A stretch of 64,000 bases of DNA. It comes from Fagopyrum homotropicum. Taxonomy: Eukaryota; Streptophyta; Magnoliopsida; Caryophyllales; Polygonaceae. The DNA lies in NCBI GenBank assembly GCA_033239125.1, contig BSWB01000007.1:103281582-103345581 (forward strand), in the 5' to 3' direction. How positions within the stretch are numbered: position 1 is the first letter of the stretch; each line of letters begins with the position of its first letter. The notes beneath the pieces were generated by a model. The model did not search any database. It was not told the origin of the DNA and worked only from the letters and a program-made list of their open reading frames with translations. Positions 59,398 to 64,000 of this stretch are shown piece by piece. The position numbers and the translations under genes were made by a program.

Positions 59398-61111
59398 GGA
59401 GCAAGTGACATGATGTTGGTTTCATACATATCAAATACATATATTAAATTATATATATTATAACATGTCTATCTTCTGCAAATCTATCTTCTTCATTTGC
59501 AAAGCTTCAAGCGAAGCAAATGAGCGAAACCGAATGAAATATACGACCTATCTTCAATCCTTTACTAACCTCTCACTTTCGACCCATTTTCAAATCCGCT
59601 TGTACCAACGAGTTCCTTATCTTGTCGTCTACATCGTGGTACAAATCTATTTCCCGTATGTTACCTTTTTGGTAAAGCTTCCGTTTACCGCTATCGGAAC
59701 ACCGACGACCACCGCAAGTCATCGGACGCGGAGTTTCTTACCGTGCTCTTACTCCCTGCATTGTTAGGAGTCCGTATCTTCTTCCGGATCGTATATCGGG
59801 TTAGTAACGAATAAGTTATGAATTTATTCGTTTTTCGTATTGCGGGTTAAGATAAATCGACCTTAAGTTTGTTAAAATGGATAATTAGAAATTCCATTAT
59901 GGTCGTTATATTATTCTGGTGATTATGGATAGTTTGTTTGATGAAATCTGATGACAGGAGGTTTAGAAATTGCCTACGGGCAAAACGTTATTCTGGCAAA
60001 ATCTAATTAATTAATTAAAGGTTAATTAATTAAATTAGGATTAGAATTGAGATTGAGGAATGTCGATTAGATACTACCTTGAGATTTCAGGAATTGTGAG
60101 TTATGTTGAGATATTGAGGTTTAGTTGGTTGCGAGGCTTATAGATTGAGTATGATCCTTATGGATCCCTTTGGGTCTATGTGTGACCCCTTTGATGAATA
60201 GAGGTTGATATATCTCTTTATGCCTTTTTATAGGCCGTGTTGTCCCTCCAGTGTAGAGGTGATCGTGGTTGATTTTGTACGAGGTTGAGGTAAGTCCGTA
60301 GGACTTACTTAGCTACCATCCCTATATTGGGTGTTTGCATGAGTGGTGTGTGCATTATATGTTTGCTATGATATCATGAGTTGTCGTTTTTATCGACCTA
60401 TGTTCTATTGACTGCCCCACTGCGTGGCTGTGATAACCTTTCCCTTTCATCCCGCCGTGGAGTCTGGGAGGTTCTCTGATGTCAGGCCTGACTGGTTTAC
60501 AGGAAGGGCGCAATCCACTCCCATAGGGTACACGGATTGTGTGACCGATACTCGTACAGCTGGACATTGTACTCAGAGGCGGGGATGTATCGGTCCTCGT
60601 GTCACATACTTTCATCTATCTATATATATACGGTTTTTGAGTGAATGGTTATTATATTAAGATAATAAATGGGTAAATGTGTGATAGCATGCTGATGTGT
60701 TTATCTTTCATGATTGTGCTTGTGCTTATGCATTACCTCATATATGTATGGTTAGCTAACAGTTTCATACCGTGTTGTAGATGTTTACAAGTTAGGCGCT
60801 ACTGGGTGATCTGACAGGGTGACAGGCCGAGGACTCTCGTACATTAGGTGGTTGGTTTGGGGTTGTTGTGTTTCCCCTCCTGCGTGAGGATGATCTTTTG
60901 TACCTCCTATGTGAGGATGTCGTTTTATATACTCGGCTATGTTGTTGTTTATTTTGGGTCGTACAGTTTATACTGTTTTATGTATTTGTTTTATATCTGT
61001 CTGTGCCATGTTGTAAGGTCCAGTGAACTTGTTGTCAGGCTAGGGTCAGGATCCATTGTGAGATCCTAGCCCAATGTGACATCCCGAGTCCCGCGGATTC
61101 GGGGTGTTACA
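58833..61111 (+). repeat. 5' LTR of the right-hand gypsy element
   Basis: 2279 bp, TGTAATAGTTAGG to GGGGTGTTACA. It has (AT)n runs at about 59310-59330 and 59362-59392, hairpin GTAAGTCC/GGACTTAC at 60290-60308, and CTAACAGTTTCATACCG at about 60757. It belongs to the same broad group as the LTRs at 31527, 36429 and 42901 but is clearly diverged from them. Confidence 0.88.
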
Positions 61112-61115
61112 GAGT

Positions 61116-61127
61116 TGGTATCAGAGC
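61116..61127 (+). other. Primer-binding site of the right-hand gypsy element
   Basis: TGGTATCAGAGC, 4 nt after the LTR end; initiator-Met tRNA type. Confidence 0.88.
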
Positions 61128-61594
61128 CCAGGTTGACAACAATGGCACTTGCTACCTGCAATGAGGTTTGATAGGTAAAATAAACAGAGCCCACATGGGA
61201 TCTGACGTTTTCAAAGGTTTTGGTTTTAAGTGTGGTTTTGGGATAGAATGTACGAGAAGTCGTCACCTCTGCCATGGATCTCTGCAGCGTAGATATGTAT
61301 ATATATCTGTGTGTACTATGGATTATGTGGATTTATTATATACATATCGATACCTATGGCATATATATAGCCTTATAAGATTAGGTGCGTATATCCTACA
61401 GATGACTCAGACTAGAGTAGTATCTGTAGTGGGATGAGGTAGGGGTACACCCCCCCTCTTCCTCCAGTGGTGATAAGTTAGGGACCAGTTTCGCTGTTGT
61501 TTCGCCTATGGCAGAGAACGAGTTTGAAGAGGCTGATCGTGTCTCCATTAGTAGATCCGAGTTTCAAGAATATATGTAACAAGTATATGAAGCG

Positions 61595-62101
61595 GTGATA
61601 GAGGGTAGATCCACACCGGATTTACCAACAATTGTGAGATCAACTGAAGCTTCTGGATCCGGAAAAAAGCAATGGACTGAATCAGTTACTAGAGAAGCAA
61701 AGATGATGAATGGGGATCCCAATCCGATATCAGGACAATCTAGTGATCCTTTGGCCATGAAGACGACTTGCAAGGAACTACAGTGTTTTAATTGCGGGAA
61801 GTTGGGACACTGGCGAGCTGTGTGCCCAAAGGCGCCCATCATATGCTTTACGTGTGGTAAAGCAGGGCATAGAGCGAAGTTTTGTCGACAGGGCAAGGCA
61901 TTGTCTTTACAGGTTCCCTTCAAGAGTGAGATCATTCCAGGTGGACGATGAAGGTCGAGTTACCCTTCAGTTGCACAGGTTGCAAGGATGGGATGATTAT
62001 GTTTCAGTTGTGGCTATCCAGATCATTTGCGTTTTGTGTGCCCTTTGGCACTGATAACTTGTTTCACTTGTGGTGAGTTAGGCCATCTGGCCCTTTCTGT
62101 C
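61595..62101 (+). pseudogene. Gag C-terminal part with four CCHC-type knuckles
   Basis: CFNCGKLGHWRAVC (61784-61825) and CFTCGKAGHRAKFC (61844-61885) are intact CX2CX4HX4C knuckles. In the same frame, after two TGA codons, come CFSCGYPDHLRFVC (62000-62041) and CFTCGELGHLALSV (62060-62101, last Cys lost). Both pairs have 60-nt spacing and share CPxAxIxCFTCG-like linkers, which points to a 216-nt duplication. The N-terminal gag (61130-61594) is too decayed to read. Confidence 0.78.
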
Positions 62102-62219
62102 AGCACGGTGGTGTTTCTTCCCAGCAAGACCTTCCTTTTCCCCGTGCAGAAAGAGTGGAAATGGAGGCTATAATAATGACCTTAGTGATACCTGAGGAGC
62201 ATGGATCTGACATTGAGTG

Positions 62220-64000
62220 ATGATATGTAGAGGAGCTACGAGTGTTAGTTGTTATAGGTACCATTCTCGTTAATGGTTTACCTGGTGGAGTTTTGCTTGT
62301 TGTGAGTGCTATGCACTTCATGTCTTTCGATGCATGCGTTAATGGTTGAATTTGGATATATAGTAGAAGGTGGACTTTCCTTTACAGGATTACCAGCTAG
62401 GGGTCTGAGGTACCCGCGAGATATGTGGTTGTTCCCTTATTCCGGGACTTGTGTATGGCATGTAGACTTCTTTGTCATGCCGTAGGTGCATGAGGAAGTC
62501 ATTATGTGTATGGATTGGATGAATAGATATCATGCGGTGTTAGATATTAATAGTAAGGCTATTATAGTCTTTACTGAGATGGTAAAATAATAGAGGTCTT
62601 CTAAGGTTAAGACCTTTGAAGAGACGGGTTTTTCATCAGGACTGTACGAGCTGTGAGCTGATAGGACAGGGATGTGACGCCTTCTAGTGTTATACCATGA
62701 AGGGGCGAGATAGTCCAACAATGGAAGGTATTCCAGCTGTTTATGAGTTTATAGACGTGTTACTGAACCGTCTAGTTGCCACCTCAGCGGAGTGTGGACA
62801 TTGTTATCGAGTTGAAGTATGATACAAGATTGAATGGGAAAGCCACACTATATGGTGCTTGTTGAGATATTGTACTGATAACTTGAAAAGTTGATCGAAA
62901 CGGGTTTACCCTAGTGGGTTCCATGTTCCGTATTGACGACCTGATGAGTTAGCTTTAAGAAGCAATTGTGTTTTCAGGATTCCTTTGTGCTCAAGATATC
63001 CGTAGTCATGGATGAGAGAGCAGCATGTGTATGAGATAGCATCCCATACCCGTTATGGACACTACGAGTTTGTAGTGATGTCATTTGGGTTGACGAATGT
63101 TTTAGTAGTTTTTATGGAGTTGATGAATAGTATCTTCATCGACTTCCTTGATTAGTTGGTGGTGGACTCCATGGATGACATATCGGTATACTCTCATAGC
63201 AGAGAATAGTAGACCGATCGTCTGAGGACCGTTCTACAGATTTCGAGAGATAGAGGGTTGTATGCTACGCTCTCTAAGTGTAAGTTGAGATGCCAGTGGT
63301 AGCCTTTTTAGGCCATGTTGTCTCCACCAGTGGGATCATGGTTGACCTGGCGAGAATTAAGTATGTTGTAACATGGGAGATACTAATGAACATTAAGGAA
63401 TACGTAGTTTTCTCGGCTCAGCCGATTGCTACCAATGCTTTGACGAAGGATTTTATATGATTATGTATTCATTTGCGAGTCTTTTGAGAAGACCACCATA
63501 ACTACGTGATGAAAGCAGTGTGTCTATGTTCTGAAGAGTTGAGGAGGCATTTGACCTCTGCTTCCATTCTGTTGTAGTTAGAAGATTTTTGAGATCCCGT
63601 GATTTACGGTGATACATCCCAGCTAAGTTTGAGATGTGTATTACTATAAAGGAGTAGGGTTATTGATATGTGTTTTACAGCTGAGAACGTATGATGAGAA
63701 CTACTCGACTCATAATTTAGAATTAGTAGTGGTAGTTCAAGCCTTTAAATTTTGAAGACCGTACCGGTGTGATCTTCATGTTAGATTTCTATAGATTATA
63801 GAAATCTGAAGGATATTTTATGCAATAGGGGTTGAATAACCGCCAGTATTAAGAGATTAAGTTGATCAAGACTTTGACTTGAAGATTCCATATCATTCAG
63901 AGAAGTTGAATGTTGTCGCCGATAACTTGAATGGAAAGACGCTCCAAGAGAAGATGATTGTGAGACTGATAGTTCAGCCTCAGCTTCAAAGAGATCTAGC
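62220..64000 (+). pseudogene. Decayed gypsy pol: protease, RT and RNase H
   Basis: Protease trace: VIGTILVNGLPGGVLL (about 62250), with the Asp of the active triplet not readable. RT: TRYGHYEFVVMSFGLTN (about 63048), FMELMNS, then MDDISVYSHS (about 63172) at the FxDD site, and LYATLSKCK and VAFLGHVVS. RNase H: LRTYDENYSTHNLELVVVVQ (about 63687) and, after a frame change, the PYHSEKLNVVADNL block near 63890. Many stops and frame changes. Integrase would lie beyond 64000. Confidence 0.75.

Larger units (their letters stand above)
58833..64000 (+). mobile_element. Long-LTR gypsy element (Del/Tekay-like), runs past the window end
   Basis: 5' LTR 58833-61111, initiator-Met PBS at 61116-61127, gag with CCHC knuckles, decayed protease, RT and RNase H in gypsy order. 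The target is the Athila-like 3' ORF; AGGAA (58828-58832) is the candidate TSD. The clade is inferred from LTR ends and length. Stops throughout mark it as dead. Confidence 0.85.

Overview
The window looks like nuclear DNA from a flowering plant, probably a eudicot; I cannot name the species. It holds one apparently intact host gene at the left end, followed by about 55 kb of nested, mostly dead transposable elements. The evidence is a 20-exon plant-type gene with AT-rich introns, Ty1/copia and Ty3/gypsy elements with plant-type primer-binding sites (initiator-Met type, and the TGGCGCCGTTGCC type of Athila-like elements), a plant hAT transposon and a FAR1/MULE-type domain.

Host part (1-9577). 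Positions 328-7003 encode delta-1-pyrroline-5-carboxylate synthase (P5CS), the bifunctional enzyme of proline synthesis. All 20 exons join in frame to 722 codons. Two introns are GC-AG, and one intron carries a MITE-like insertion. Downstream lie a decayed RNase H-like fragment (7513-7978, minus) and a promoter-proximal fragment of a FAR1/MULE-like gene (from 8234). The latter is tandemly duplicated as a 644-bp unit that also captured the end of a retrotransposon LTR.

Nest (9578-64000). The base layer is a minus-strand copia element, here called copia-2. Its 3' LTR spans 9578-10108 plus 30442-31284, and its env-like and pol remnants run in pieces to 47133. Four insertions split it. (1) A minus-strand, non-autonomous Athila-like array sits at 10109-30441 with target-site duplication (TSD) GGAAT; a plus-strand copia of the same family (copia-1 complex, 14911-28197, TSD GCTGC) is inserted in one of its LTRs. 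(2) A solo LTR lies at 31527-34510 with TSD GTCTC. (3) A gypsy element with LTRs of about 2.9 kb and a dead interior lies at 36429-45822 with TSD CAACT. (4) A plus-strand Athila-like element starts at 47134. It has lost reverse transcriptase and RNase H, is split in its LTR by a hAT transposon (48323-52500, TSD GTTTGTTT), and is interrupted at 58833 by another gypsy element that runs off the window.

How it fits together. The TSDs order the insertions: copia-2, then the Athila-like array within its LTR, then copia-1 within the array's LTR. The copia family was therefore active both before and after the gypsy insertion. Copia-1 is not one simple element: its right side consists of two 1.87-kb units (PBS, gag, part of an LTR) that lack pol, all inside one TSD pair.

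The most unusual signal is that three LTR-retrotransposon families here each carry their own short GGCC-centred palindrome. The cores are TCAAGGCCTTGA (copia), CCTCGGCCGAGG/CCTCGACCGAGG (Athila-like) and CCACGGCCGTGG (non-autonomous Athila-like). Each is scattered through the LTR and the internal region, and in two families also within coding sequence. The long-LTR gypsy elements instead share conserved LTR hairpins, one of which contains a splice-donor-like GGTAAGT. No prokaryotic-type system, CRISPR array, rRNA or tRNA gene was seen.
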